DNA of 64,000 nt from Pyricularia pennisetigena (GCF_004337985.1 NC_043740.1:3013616-3077615); one strand, 5' to 3'; positions 1 through 11,285 are shown, numbered from the stretch's first letter. Made by a program: numbers and translations. Notes: a model not told the origin generated them from the sequence alone.

Positions 1-1640
1 TTCCTCTTGATGGTCCCCTTGCCCGACGAGCCCTTGGCTGCTATTCCCCTCAGCCCACCACTGTAGATCTCGTACTCGACAGCACCGTCTAGCCCCGGTC
101 CCGATGGCGCCACGTGGGGTGCAAAAACGACCTTCATCCATCTTCTCCAGGAGTGCATAGTCGGGCCCATGCCATCGCCGTCGTCTTCGTCACCGTGGTA
201 CCTGGATCGGCCGTAGACTGACTTCTTGAGCAGGGCGATGCGCGCCGAGATCTGGGTCGACCAGACCAGGCCCAGGCTCGGCGTCTTTTGGTTCCCGGCG
301 CTCATCGAGCAGTCCTCCTCGTCGCCCCAGCCGGTGAACCAGCGTTGCTGGTGGTCGAGCAGCAGCGCGGGGATGTCGGGGCCCGACGGCTGCAACGGGT
401 CGACCGGCCGCGGCCACGAGACGTCTGAGAGACCGAGCGACGATGATGGCGGGTCGTTGGTTGCCGGCAAAGGCCGACTGCGCGACGCCAGTGGGCTTTC
501 CTGGGTCAGACGGATGGGTCCCGTGGCGGCGGTGGTGGTGGTGGTGGTCGTCGTTGTTCCCACCCCACCTCCGCTTTTGGTTTGGGATGATGCGTCGAGC
601 CGTATTTCAGAACGTTGCTCGCTCGAAGGGGGGGCGACGGCAGCAATCAATGGCAGGTGCGGACGCGCGGGAATCTTGGACTCGAAGCGGTCCGAGACCT
701 GGTTGGCGACGACGACGGCAAGGTTGAGGGACCTTGCGAGGTTGCGCAGCTGCATGCCGAGTCGCACGAGCTCGGCGCTGCGGGCGGCCAGGCCGGTGCT
801 CCTACTGCCGGCGGCGTCATACTCGGCGCGGAAATTTGCGGCGACTGAGTCGAGGACGATGAGGCCGACGTCGCGGCGGGCGGCTTCGAGGGGCACCTGG
901 AAGGACAGTATGTGGTCCTGAGCCTCGATGTCGCCGAGCGGCTGGAGGCTGAGGATGGAGTCCAGGGACGGCCTGGGGCTCGCCGACAGGAGGAGCGGGT
1001 TTGCGGACAGCATCTGCGCCACACGCCTGGTGGAGAGGGCGGCCTCGGTGGGGATGTACATGGCCTTGCGGCCCAGGCCGTGGGGCGGGGGCAGCTGGAC
1101 AGCCAGCAGCAGCGAGAGGAGGAACTGAGTCTTGCCCGCGCCCGACTCACCCGTGATCTCGGTGACGTATCCCGTGGGGATGCCGCCCCCGAGCGCGGCA
1201 TCGAGCTCCGGGTTCAAAGTGCTGATGGTAGACCATCTGGCAGCGAGCTGGGCGTGGTTGTGACGGAGCTGGCTACCCAGGTGGTTGATGGTAGTTGCGG
1301 TCACTGCCCCGGGGAGCTCTGGCTTTAGATGCGACTCTACATTGACCGTGGCTGCCCCGGTCGCTGAGCCTGTTTTACCGCCACCACCGTCTCCAGCAGC
1401 AGCAGCAGTCGGGGTCGTGGACACTGGAAGGGCAACACCGAGATCCGAGTGCAGCGCTCGCAGGACGGCAGCGCAAAGTCGCTTGATATCCAATAGGGGC
1501 AGCTGAGTGCGCTTGCCGAGCTCCGTGGCATCAAGGGTCAGAAGCTCGGTGGTGGTGACTTCGTGTTTCTCCAGAGCCGGGATGAGTGCAGCATACTGGC
1601 CGACAGGAAAGTGCGGCAAGACCCGCAGGAGATCCGTCAT
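1..1640 (-). CDS. rad57: DNA repair protein RAD57 (Rad51 paralogue), 3' part outside window
   Basis: RecA/Rad51-family recombination mediator; in yeast Rad57 pairs with Rad55 to help Rad51 load on ssDNA in the nucleus. The reading frame is open without introns from ATG at 1640 to the left edge (about 546 codons), so the C-terminus is missing. Visible: an N-terminal helical region (MTDLLRVLPHFPVGQYAALI) that fits the small Rad51-paralogue N-domain; Walker A GESGAGKTQF at about residues 164-173, within GGIPTGYVTEITGESGAGKT; Walker B LIVLDSVAANFRAEYD; and the motif AVVVANQVSDRF. A low-complexity insert with nine Thr (plus 520-570) and Gly/Pro/Ser-rich sequence lies after the ATPase core, making the protein longer than yeast Rad57 (460 aa). 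XRCC3-like naming is the alternative; RAD57 is the fungal equivalent. The start is the first ATG of the frame and begins directly with the conserved N-domain. Confidence 0.88.
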   Translation of the reverse strand, partial: MTDLLRVLPHFPVGQYAALIPALEKHEVTTTELLTLDATELGKRTQLPLLDIKRLCAAVLRALHSDLGVALPVSTTPTAAAAGDGGGGKTGSATGAATVNVESHLKPELPGAVTATTINHLGSQLRHNHAQLAARWSTISTLNPELDAALGGGIPTGYVTEITGESGAGKTQFLLSLLLAVQLPPPHGLGRKAMYIPTEAALSTRRVAQMLSANPLLLSASPRPSLDSILSLQPLGDIEAQDHILSFQVPLEAARRDVGLIVLDSVAANFRAEYDAAGSRSTGLAARSAELVRLGMQLRNLARSLNLAVVVANQVSDRFESKIPARPHLPLIAAVAPPSSEQRSEIRLDASSQTKSGGGVGTTTTTTTTTAATGPIRLTQESPLASRSRPLPATNDPPSSSLGLSDVSWPRPVDPLQPSGPDIPALLLDHQQRWFTGWGDEEDCSMSAGNQKTPSLGLVWSTQISARIALLKKSVYGRSRYHGDEDDGDGMGPTMHSWRRWMKVVFAPHVAPSGPGLDGAVEYEIYSGGLRGIAAKGSSGKGTIKR

Positions 1641-2839
1641 GGAGCAGACATCGGCAAGCAATTTAGCTAACTAGCTGAATGAATGGTGGTGAGGAATGGG
1701 AGGTATGGAGAGTGAAAAGTAAGCAAATGGGTTTTAAAAATGGCAAAATTCCTTGTTGAAATTATTTTGCTTGTTGATGTTCAAGTTCCTGCCCGTCTTG
1801 GAATTCAAGAACCACTCACTCACATCTCGTGGTTGCTTTGTTTGAATGCGCGCTGTAACCTCACAGTAATCACACCTTGGTCCCCACTGTATGTGCTGAT
1901 TAACTAAGCACTCAGCAGCGACCCTGTCCCTGGTCAAGCGCTACCACGCTCCTGGCCTGAAATTCCTCCAGCTGAAAACATCGGCAATCTTGGTCCCGCA
2001 TCTGCCTTTATTGTCTTGCTCTACCGGTACGATACTTCCAATTCATCGACCAAAGACGTTGTTACGCCACCAGCAGTCAACACAACAATCGCAACAGTAA
2101 CGGTCGCACAGCGTGCATGGCCACACATGTGACGCTGAGAATATCTTATCTAGGTAGACTCTCTAACTTGAGCTCCTCTCATCAAGCCACCTAGTTAAGT
2201 CGGTGCCCACGGCAGAGTGACTGCAAGGGATTCGTCCCTCATCATCAGGTGGAAACAGACTGAAATGAACTCGAGAGATTCTGCAAACTGATCAGGAATG
2301 TCTTCCCCAGTCTGTCTTGTATGACCTTGCCACCTGCAGGATTGTTGTGTCAACTACAAAGATGATATGGGCTTGAGTTGATATCATAGCCCCTTTTCGA
2401 GAAGCCGAAAGCCGCTGTCAACGTTTGGCACACCCATATGGAATCTCCATTTGACCAACCAACCCCTTATGTGTTGATTGGTGCAAAGCTACACCAGCTT
2501 CCAAGAGTTGCACATATTGCCATGCAAGCCCATGTTATTGTGCCCACATGTGGTGCGTAACACGGCTGTCGACACGGTTGTATTGGTGGTCAACATCATG
2601 TGCCACGTCCCCACAGGATGTGTATGTTCTGGAGTCGAACTGCCTGGTGTTGGATGAGGTCACAGGCATATCAGTGAGGCTGAGTTGGAAAGACCATTAT
2701 CAGTCACTCTAGGGCGTTTTCCTTTGCTGCAACGCCTTTATTTGAAATGTCGACCACACTAGCCGTCCAACCTGCGTCCATCTCTGGCTTGATCAATGGT
2801 CGCATCCATACCTTAATTGTTTTCTATCGCTAGACTAAG
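1641..2839. other. Intergenic, divergent promoter region between RAD57 and the first membrane paralogue
   Basis: About 1.2 kb with no reading frame of coding character on either strand. It must hold the promoters of both divergent neighbours. I see no repeat, tRNA or transposon remnant in it. Confidence 0.6.
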
Positions 2840-4374
2840 ATGATCTCGTATAAACTCACGGTACTCGTAGCGAGTCTCTCTTCAATAACCAATGCAGCAC
2901 TGGCAGCCATTCTGCTTGAACCAGAGTCAGCGGCTACTGTCGGAAATGAAGTCCCTACCGGCACATTTATCACAGCAGACGATGCGGCCATCACACCTCC
3001 TCCCGAGCTGATGGAGCTCCATCGTCGCCAGGAGTTCACTATTAAATATCTCCTGGCACCCGACGCCACCTGTGGTTTTGACAGCAAAGGTATAGTCTAT
3101 TGGCAGTAGATGGATCGAGACGTCGTAATACACATTGAAATTTCCTCCAGAGAGCAGACGTGTGAATTTTAGACTGACAACATTGCTGCTCATGTAGGAA
3201 CTCCAGTTGCGTGTGCATCAACTCTCCGTTGCGGTTTTATTTCAGCCTCTGCATCCTCATTGCCGGCAAGGCAGTCCTGCTGTTCTTCTACTGGCTGTGT
3301 AGTAAGTTTTTGGTTTCCTTTTTTTTTTTTTTTCTTTTTTTTTTTTCTCCAGTGATCAGCCGTTTGGCATTGACACTGTTAAACATCAACAACTATGGGG
3401 ACATGAGTCCATCCATGGACAGTTCACATAGAGGCCATGCACTAAGTTCGTTTATTCGAGATACCAGGCCAACGCAGTCAGGCGCACAGCCTGCAGAGAT
3501 CTCACGGCACCATGTGACTCTGCTTGCCAATCAAACTTGTCAATCATGCGCTGGTAAGTTTTTCCACCTAGTGTTATTTGCCTACCTAGGCAGGCTCAAT
3601 CTGAGGTGGATCATCTCTGTCCATCTTTCAGATTTTGACTTATACATGTGGTTCCCATGCTCTCACTTGGACACGTGAAGTACATCGTCGTCCTTCCCGT
3701 ACTGCCATACAATGCACTTTATCACATCCGCCATAATCGGCTTTCAATGCAGAGCCTCAACTTATGCCGGCACTCCCGAGCTGCTACGAACAACCTTCAA
3801 CGGCGGTCCTGCCAGGACGTACGCCAGTCGCACAGCCACGCAATCCAGTACAACTCAGATCCGCACGACCATCGATAGGGGCAGCACCATTGTTATCACG
3901 ACGACTCTGAGTGGTGAACCCGTGAGCAGCTCTTCGTTCGACATCAGTGACTACATTGACAGCAGGATCAACGAAAGCCGCTCCGACAACACCGGGGCCA
4001 TCGTCGGCGGCTCGGTCGGCGGGGCTGCTGTTTTGGCCATCTTCGTCCTAGCCGGCGCCCTCTTCTTCCGAAGGAGGAAAAAGAAGAGCGCCAAAGTGGT
4101 CAAGAACAGCCAACCAGTGATGACTGTAGAGGCCAGTGCCGCAAATGGTCTGCTTGGCTACCATTCCGCATCACCGTCATACCCGGGAACAAGGTATCCT
4201 GTGTCGCCTGGTGGGCCGGCAGGCACCGTCTCTACGGCGTCCTCTCCCCGCTCGCCCGGGATGGAGGGCTCCCACAAGACTTCGCTGCTGACTCCGCGAT
4301 ATAATCAGAGCCACCGGCTTTCAGAAGTTGATGGTGGTGCTGGCAGTCAGGTTCACGAGCTGCCTGCTCGGTGA
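2840..4374 (+). CDS. 12-Cys single-pass membrane protein, paralogue A
   Basis: Function unknown; topology suggests a plasma-membrane or wall-facing sensor or receptor-like protein. My model: exons 2840-3089, 3198-3301, 3468-3553, 3681-4374 (introns phase 1, 0, 2), 377 aa. An N-terminal signal peptide (residues 1-23) is followed by a spacer ending in a dibasic-Gln (RRQ), the entry motif KYLLAPDATCGF, then 12 cysteines spread over four exons, a Ser/Thr-rich stalk, a Gly-rich transmembrane segment at about 250-275 (GAIVGGSVGGAAVLAIFVLA) and a basic RRRKKK stop-transfer with a ~95-residue Ser/Pro-rich tail ending QVHELPAR. Splice choice is supported because all 12 Cys then align with the two downstream paralogues, including the CC-x4-C and C-x3-C pairs. 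Intron 2 contains a long T-rich tract. The third acceptor (gaag^TAC) is not preceded by a pyrimidine tract and is the weakest site. The region resembles unnamed Pezizomycotina Mid2-like membrane proteins. Confidence 0.72.
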
Positions 4375-5150
4375 GAGCAAACACGGAAATGTCAAAAATT
4401 GAGGGTGGTAATGATGTTTTTTTTTTCCTATAGTAAAGAGTCACTCCAAGAGGACGCTGCATAATTTTCGTACAAATATACCGACCGCTATAGCATAGGA
4501 AAGCCGGCAGCCTCGGTGACGCCTAATCTGAGCACGAGAAGGTCACTGTGTTCAAGAAACTAGAAAGCCAAGTTGTCAACACTTCCTGTCCTTGTCGAGG
4601 AGGCCGAAATGCACAAGCAAATGATACTTTTATCCCGGGATTGCTGCCTGGCCCAATTGTGGTGCGAACACAAATTCTCCAATAAGTGAGTATACTCTAA
4701 GCGGCTGCTCAGGTGGCGGTTCCGCCAGGATTGCGGTTCTCTGTCAGCACAAATGCCGGGATCACCAAATGACGCCAATGGATATTTATAGGTCAGACGA
4801 GGCTTCGAAAAGGTGTATGGAATATGGCTGCAAAGTACGATCATCTTGGCGGTAGATGGTATCCGCCAGGATTGGGCTGTGTGCCGAAGGAGGCGCCATG
4901 CTGCTGGGATCGCCAATCGAAGAGTACGCGGCAGGGCGTAGATGCAACCCCCTGAACGCCCGTCAGCTTACTATCATCCCACAGCCATCTGCCTGCCGAA
5001 CTGATGTCAACGTTCATTGTACGTGCGGTTAGTTAGGTTGTAATAGTTTATTCTTTTTTTCCCTTTGTTTGAATCTCAATTCAATAAACAAACCTTGGTG
5101 AACAAGGTACACTATCCCGGATTGATTTTTCCCACTTTTCGACCGGCATA
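4375..5150. other. Intergenic between paralogues A and B
   Basis: About 0.78 kb. It holds the 3' end of A and the promoter of B; a short T run (4418-4426) and a T-rich stretch near 5053 are present. No coding sequence supported. Confidence 0.6.
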
Positions 5151-6550
5151 ATGATGGAGAAACCGGCACTGATAATGCTGTCGGCACTCGTACTCATGGG
5201 CGCGCCAGCCCATGCAGCGATACTGGCTCCCACCGCGACGGCCTCTGCTTCGAGCCTTGACTACCGCAGCTGGAGTCCGCATCCGACGGCTCCCCCGGAG
5301 ATGATGCTCGAGGTGCGGCAGGCCCGAGCGGATACGTACGCCATGGCTCCGGACAACATATGCGGATGGGTAAACGGCAACAGGAGCTGTAAGAGAGAAC
5401 CTTTGCCCCTGCCTGCTGGCAAAATCCGGGAGACAATTTGCAGCTTGCCGTTTCTGGTTTTGCTAACGTACTGGGTTTCTTGTTTTTGCTTGTTCTTCTT
5501 CTTGAGCAGCTGTTCAGGTCGCGTGTCCTTCAACTGCTCGCTGTGTTTTCCTGGTCCCGAACGGGAGTGTTTCTGGCAGAGTCGGCTGCTGTGCTACAGG
5601 TGGATGCGCGGTAAGGGTTTTTTTCTTCTTTTTGATTTTCAATACTGGTCCCTTGAAAAAAAAAAGTGGTCATCACGGTCCCGTATAGACTTGCGATGCA
5701 GCCAGTCATCACTGACACGACGGGGGGCTCGACATGAAAACAGACAAACTACCCTTGGAGAACAGCCTGTGCAGGAGTGTCCGACAGTTGCGACAGCCAG
5801 TGCTCTAGTAACCCAGCAATCAGAAAATGGTGAGTTCTGCGGCGGCTTATGGCTTTGTTTTCCCTCCAGTTTTTGTCCGCTTTGTCTCCCTTTTAAACAA
5901 GAAAGTAGCCGCTGATGGGAAAACGATGCTTGTCGCATTGAATAAAACAAAAAAAAAACATCAACAGCGACGGAGACAGACCATTCTGCCACCCGGTAAA
6001 CTACGTCGCGACAGATAGCTTCCACGCCTTCACCTGCGGATCGACAGCCTTCTCGTCGGGGCAGAGGACCCCGCTGCTCCAGACGACGTTCGCGGGCGCC
6101 ACAGCGACGCGGAATTACGGACTGTTTGGCGCCACGGCCCCCGCAACAGCCCCTGGGACCGGCGGTGACGAAGACATCGAACCGATCACCGCACCGATAG
6201 ATGGTGGTGGAGGTGAAGGCAATCAGAGCTCGACTCCCGTCGGTGCCATCGTGGGAGGGGTGGTCGGTGGCGTTGCTTTCATTGCGATAGCCGCGGGCGC
6301 CGGGGCGTTCTTGTACCGGAGGAGGAAGAAGAAGACGAGCCAGGACATTGGCGGCCAGGCTGTGCAGCCGGAGAACATGGATATTCGGTCGCCCAAGTGC
6401 CCACTGATCAACTCTGGACAGGCAGCCAAAATACCGGATTATCCAGTCGAGATGGACGCGGCTGCTCCGCTCAGTCAGGTACACGAGCTGGGTGTTAGTG
6501 AGCATCCGACTATTTCCCGCCCGGCCAGGCAGGTGCATGAGCTGGGTTAA
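5151..6550 (+). CDS. 12-Cys single-pass membrane protein, paralogue B
   Basis: Second member of the tandem trio; function unknown. Model: exons 5151-5388, 5510-5610, 5744-5829, 5968-6550, 335 aa, with the same intron phases (1, 0, 2) as A and C, and exon 3 exactly as long (86 nt) as in A. Signal peptide at residues 1-23 (LIMLSALVLMGAPAHAAIL), entry motif MAPDNICGWVNG, 12 Cys with the family spacing, a stalk rich in Thr, Gly and Pro, then the transmembrane segment at about 233-257 (GAIVGGVVGGVAFIAIAAGA) and RRRKKK. The cytosolic tail carries the VHELG motif twice, once internally (SQVHELG) and once at the very end (RQVHELG). Two adjacent ATGs open the frame; the first is used here. A 323-codon frame on the opposite strand (5639-6610) is a shadow. 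Whether the protein binds wall glycans or a ligand cannot be told from sequence. Confidence 0.75.
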
Positions 6551-7558
6551 AAGGGGCCAGGCCCTTGGGAGATGGATGATGGATGGCTGTACATATATGT
6601 ATGCAAGCAAGTACTGAGTACCCGTGTTGATTTATAGAGCAATTATTCCACAGTCGATATGTACATAATGGAATAATCTTCCTTGAACAGTATGAATTGT
6701 TTATTTATCATTCATCGCCCATGGCCACACAAGTAACAGCCAATAGAAGTCACCGGGTATGAAATTGCTTCGCAACAGAGCCCCCAAGCCATCCATTCCT
6801 GAGGACTGTCATGCATGTATATCGAGTTTCGCTTATAATTGGCCGCATGGACAGGCAGCTGAAGGGGGAGAACGAATGAAGAAGGGGGGGGGGGGACAGG
6901 GTTGCACAACAGCAGTCTTGTAGAACTTATTTCTTGGCTTGCAGTCAGGCTATCTGGCGTCCGAGATTAAAGCCCCTCAACTCTTTTCGACGCAGCAGTT
7001 TGACGGCAAGGGTTGCCCCTCAGCTCTCCAGCTGCTCGAGCTGTCCAGTCTCGATACCGGCGCAATCACATTTCCGCCGATCGACCTTTTTCTTTCTGCC
7101 TTGCCAGTGCTGATCACGGGTGACGGACAGCAGCTTGATATTATTTCCACTTCTTATATTCTCTCTGGTGTTCTTTTCTTAGTCAATCCGCGAGCGGCTG
7201 ATAAGTGAGGTATGGGATACCGTGCCGTGTTACACACCTTCAAGCGTTCCCTGGAGGCACAAAGCAAAGACTGGTGGGCATACATACAGGGAGCAAGGCA
7301 GCCAGTGGGTGGTCAGAGATTTGCCTCGATCCTTTTTCCTCCATATGTAGGTTTAAGCATAGCGGGTAGAGGGTCAGAGAGTAAAACACCCCATTTCCCA
7401 TTTTCGATTCTTCTCCATCTCGCAATGCTTCCTATCCCTTTTGGCATTTTGTAATTTACGGCAGTCAACAAGTCACGCAAGTCTTAGTATTCGGACTTTG
7501 TGAATCGACGGCTTTCTTTTTTTTTTTTTTTTTTTTTTTTTTCTTGTGAATTCCCACC
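6551..7558. other. Intergenic between paralogues B and C, with G13 and T26 homopolymers
   Basis: About 1 kb. A G-rich run (about 6884-6896) and an uninterrupted T run (7517-7542) are the notable elements; the T run ends 16 nt before the ATG of paralogue C, so it lies in the leader or core promoter. Short frames here show no family motifs and I call none of them genes. Confidence 0.6.
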
Positions 7559-8575
7559 ATGGCCAACACGACGACGACGACGACGACGACGCGGCTGCTG
7601 CTCTCATGCCTAGTTGCCGCTCTGCAGTTCACGACTGTGTCGGCGGCCGCAATGGCCACTGCCACGCGGACGGCGGTCATACCCCTGGACGCTCAGAGCC
7701 CTCGTCCCACCGAGGCCCCTATCATGTTCGACCTCGCCCGCCGACAAAACAGCTTCACGTACCTCGTTGCGCCGGATAATACCTGTGGTTGGGTCAGCGG
7801 GAATACAGATGGTGCGTATTCCAAGAATGAGAATAAGCATAAGCAGGAAAAAGAAACTAACGGTTTGTTTCTCCTTTTAATATTTCCTAGTAATACGAAC
7901 CTGTCGTAATCAAGACTCCCGTTGCGTCTTTTGGCTGGCAGATGGTGTGCTACCAAATAGGCACGCTTGCTGCCCTCAGGAAGGCTGTACGGTAAGTAAA
8001 TATAATGCAGGGCCTTTTTCGTGCTATAATGGGACACGTCCTGGTGGCTGATTCAGCCAACAGACCTTTCATCTCTTCTCACAAACAGCTTGCATCTCCA
8101 GTGGCCAGTCCTGCAACGCCTCCTGTAGCTCCGATGGCCGAATACTTAAATGGTAAACCAAGCGCATGCTTTTCCTTCCGCCCCTAGATCTCAGTGCTAC
8201 CACATGAATGGTCACTTTCTGCTCTTCTGACATGGGTTGTTTTACCTTTGCCATGCGATACACAGCACCGAAACGGCCCTGCCATATTGCCACGAGCTCT
8301 TCTTGGGCTCCTCGGGGATTTTCCGTTCCTTCAGCTGCGGCAGCACGAGCCGGGAAAAGCCGTCGGTCTACCTCACCATCAAGCCCGGCACGGTGAGATT
8401 CTTTGCCACCTCGACCAGCCTGGCGACCATACGAACCACAACCAGCACCTCCAACGGCGCCGTCGTCACCAAGATAGTATCCGTGACCCCATCAGGGTCG
8501 ACGAATGGCGGGACCGGAGAGGCCGAAGAGAACAGTGGTGGTGCTGAAAATGGTCAACCATCCAGCAGCGTGGGT

Positions 8576-8606
<31 letters not shown>

Positions 8607-9010
8607 GCGAGCAGCCATCCAACGGCGCAAACACGGGCGCCATCGTGGGAGGCGCGGTGGGCGGCGCGGCGGTCCTCGCCATCGCTGCCCTGGCCGCCGC
8701 CCTGCTCTACCGTCGCAGTGGAAAGAAAAAGAGCGAGGCCGATGGCGCGTCCGCCGCGCCGCATGGGGCTGGGTACTACCCGATGTCACCAAGCCAGCCC
8801 GACTCGGCGGCCTTTATGCCGTCGTCCTACAACACCCCCGGTATCACCTGGGTTCAGCACAATGGCCACTCAGTGTCGAGCGTATCCCCGGTCCCCACAT
8901 CGCCGCCCAACGCCCCACGCTACGACGGAGGGCATCCCAAAGACCCGACCCCCACGGCCGAGGCCGACGGGACTCGGCTGAATATGGTGCACGAGATGGG
9001 GACGAACTGA
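7559..9010 (+). CDS. 12-Cys single-pass membrane protein, paralogue C
   Basis: Third member of the tandem trio; function unknown. Model: exons 7559-7811, 7891-7991, 8064-8152, 8266-9010, 395 aa; exons 1+2 give 118 codons, as in A. The signal peptide is preceded by a Thr run encoded by an (ACG)n microsatellite. Entry motif TYLVAPDNTCGWVSGN follows a RRQ, then 12 Cys in the same order as A and B (CC-x4-C, C-x6-C-x3-C-x8-C). The stalk contains a poly-Gly run encoded by (GGT)n near 8572-8600. The transmembrane segment at about 270-293 (GAIVGGAVGGAAVLAIAALA) is followed by a basic stop and a long Pro/Ser-rich tail ending NMVHEMGTN. Microsatellites in both the signal-peptide region and the stalk suggest that length may vary between strains. 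Confidence in the exon boundaries is high because phase, length and cysteine spacing agree in three genes. Confidence 0.78.
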
Positions 9011-10258
9011 AGTTGAGGCCGAGCGTAGAGTCCTGGAATTTATACTCCCTATGATCAAAAGCTTTTTTTTTTTTTTTTCTCTCCCTTGATCCCTGGTCGC
9101 CTCGTGAGTGGATTCTCTGTCTAGCAGTAGATACCCTTTCATGGTTCCTTCAGATCTAATCTTGGTCTTCTTGCATTACCAAGCAAAGTAAACGTTACTC
9201 GGCCGACCGATACAAGACAATTGACATAAAAGTGGTCAAGTCTCAGAACTGCCTCTAGGATTGAGATAGGCAGGCCCCTCGCTCCTTTGTCGCTGTCGCT
9301 GGTACTCTGCCTGGGTATGTGCCTATTAATTGGGCTTTATCGGACATGGAAACAAGTTCCAAGAGCTCGGTAGCCATCCAATTCACTCTTATGTTGCACA
9401 TATTTCTTATCCGCCGGATTCATCCTGTTTTCAAGTCGTAAATGAAATCTCACATCCGCTGTTGATTGGATATATCTCAGCTGTGCTGGCGAGCCTCAAA
9501 TGTACCCGAAATTAAAGGGTGTGGAAGACGATAGAGCGGCGGTGACTTGCCTCAAGGAATGGGGTTTCATACCAACGTCGGCATCTAGCCCCCATCAGAC
9601 ATATCCCAAGACATTCGGGGAATGACCTGGGTATGGTTAATTTTAGTCTCGGTCTGCTAAGTACGTCTCAAGCATATACTCTTGAAGGTTCGTCAGGCTG
9701 ACGTCTCAACCTCAATCCACGGGGCTAGCCGCCGAGGAATCCTCTCCTTGATACTTGAGCATAGATTCTCTTACCTGCCTACGATCCAGGAATGACTGAG
9801 ACTCTTCCGTCCTAACAGTTCATAAACCCACCGCCAAGCAAGTCGTCTTCTGTCGGCAGTTCTCGACCTCTCAACAGATCACTTATGAGGCTAGTATCAC
9901 AAGACGTTGCCTTTGAGATGCTGTACCAAGATCACACCATACACATCCGTAACAATTGCTTGCACATGACTGTACATTTAGCCGAGCTGGAAACAGGGCG
10001 CTGACATGAATTCAAGTTGGCACCGCCTGGTATCGGCCGTGCCTTGTTCATTTTGCTATCGTTAAAAAGTTTTGATGTCCCAACCCCAAATTGCAGAACC
10101 GATGCATATCCGATATGAACGACGTGAACCAGAGCTGAATGAAGTTGCGCCCAATCGACAATAGAGGCCAATTTTTCCAGCCCAAACCGAGATAAAAACT
10201 CCCCAAAACACCGACAGCACCCTTGCTGCTTTGTGACCCCACGTCTTCAGCGAGACGT
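9011..10258. other. Intergenic between paralogue C and eL15 (convergent)
   Basis: About 1.25 kb at the 3' ends of two convergent genes. Poly(T) at 9062-9079. Nothing else recognised; short frames lack coding features. Confidence 0.6.
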
Positions 10259-11164
10259 TTAGCGGTAGCGCCACAGAGACAGGGTGTTGTGCCTCTTCCA
10301 CGTCTTCCTGCGGCCGGCAGTGGTCTTGTTGTAACGGTGACCCTTGTTGAGACCACGCGACTTCTTGCCGGTGGCGGTAAGACCACGGCACTCGCGGTGC
10401 TTGTGGACGGGGTTGACGATCCAGTTGATCCTGGGGTCGATACGGATGGCCTTGTGCTGGGGGTCGACGAGGATGACCTCGTAGTACTTGTAGGTAGAGT
10501 CCTGGTTGATCCAGTACGAGTTGAGGACGCGCAAGTTAGCGCAGCGGCGGCCGACACGCTCCTCAGCGGTAGCCTTGAGCGAACGCTGGTACTTGAGCTG
10601 GTTCACACCCTGGTTGGTGGGCTTGCCTAGATAGAGGGAAAAAAAAACGAGTTAGTTACATTTGCCCGACGCCGCTCAATCGCCCTCTAGCCGCCAAATC
10701 TTCTGCAGTGCAGGACTCGAGATCAGACTTACCGTAGGTGGCACCCTTGGGCACGGGTCGCTTGCGGCCACCACGGCGGACGCGGACGCGGTAGATAACA
10801 TAGCCCTGCTTGGCCTTGTAACCGAGGCGGCGGGCCTTGTCCGGGCGAGACGGGCGCGAGGCACGGTGGATAACGTTCAGTTGGCGAAGCTATAGTTTGA
10901 AGCGAAATACACTCTCAGCAAATGTTCAACGAGTGTAAATCAGGGACGGACTTCTCGTCTTGACCTGACCCTCTTCGCTAGAAGCGAGCACAAGACAATC
11001 CAAGAAGCCTCGGCCATTGGCGAAAACCATGCTTTGGTTGTTCGAAATTTCGGGATCGGATCGATTGGCTAACGTACTTCCCAGCAGCGCACACGCAGAA
11101 GGAAGCGGAGGATATCCGACTGCTTCTTCTTCTGGAGCTCCTCGACGTATTTAAGCGCACCCAT
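10259..11164 (-). CDS. rpl15: 60S ribosomal protein L15 (eL15)
   Basis: Structural protein of the large cytosolic ribosomal subunit. Model on the minus strand: exon 1 11164-11078 (29 codons), exon 2 10889-10733, exon 3 10626-10259; 203 aa, matching the usual ~204. Family landmarks are clear: [17 protein letters not shown] at the start, [20 protein letters not shown] across intron 1, [20 protein letters not shown] across intron 2, [20 protein letters not shown], and [20 protein letters not shown] near the C-terminus, ending in WRYR. All junctions have GT-AG sites. A probable additional intron sits in the 5' leader (see separate entry), common for fungal ribosomal-protein genes. Confidence 0.96.
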
Positions 11165-11169
11165 CTTGT

Positions 11170-11285
11170 CTATTTCGTGATCGAATGCAGATTGTTAATT
11201 GTCGTGCTCAAATGAGGGGGAATCATCCAGTTTCCGGCAGAGAACTGAGGATTGAAGCTCTTCGAAGGGATTGAGAGTAGCATAC
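11170..11285 (-). other. Probable 5'-UTR intron of the eL15 gene
   Basis: On the minus strand a GTATGC donor begins at 11285 and an AAATAG acceptor ends at 11170, five bases before the start codon. A TTAAC-like branch sequence lies in between. Inferred from splice-site pattern only; no transcript evidence. Confidence 0.4.

Noticed and set aside
5639..6610. 323-codon minus-strand frame over paralogue B
   Set aside because: It lies antisense to exons and introns of a gene supported by three-way family alignment and has no motifs; a shadow frame.
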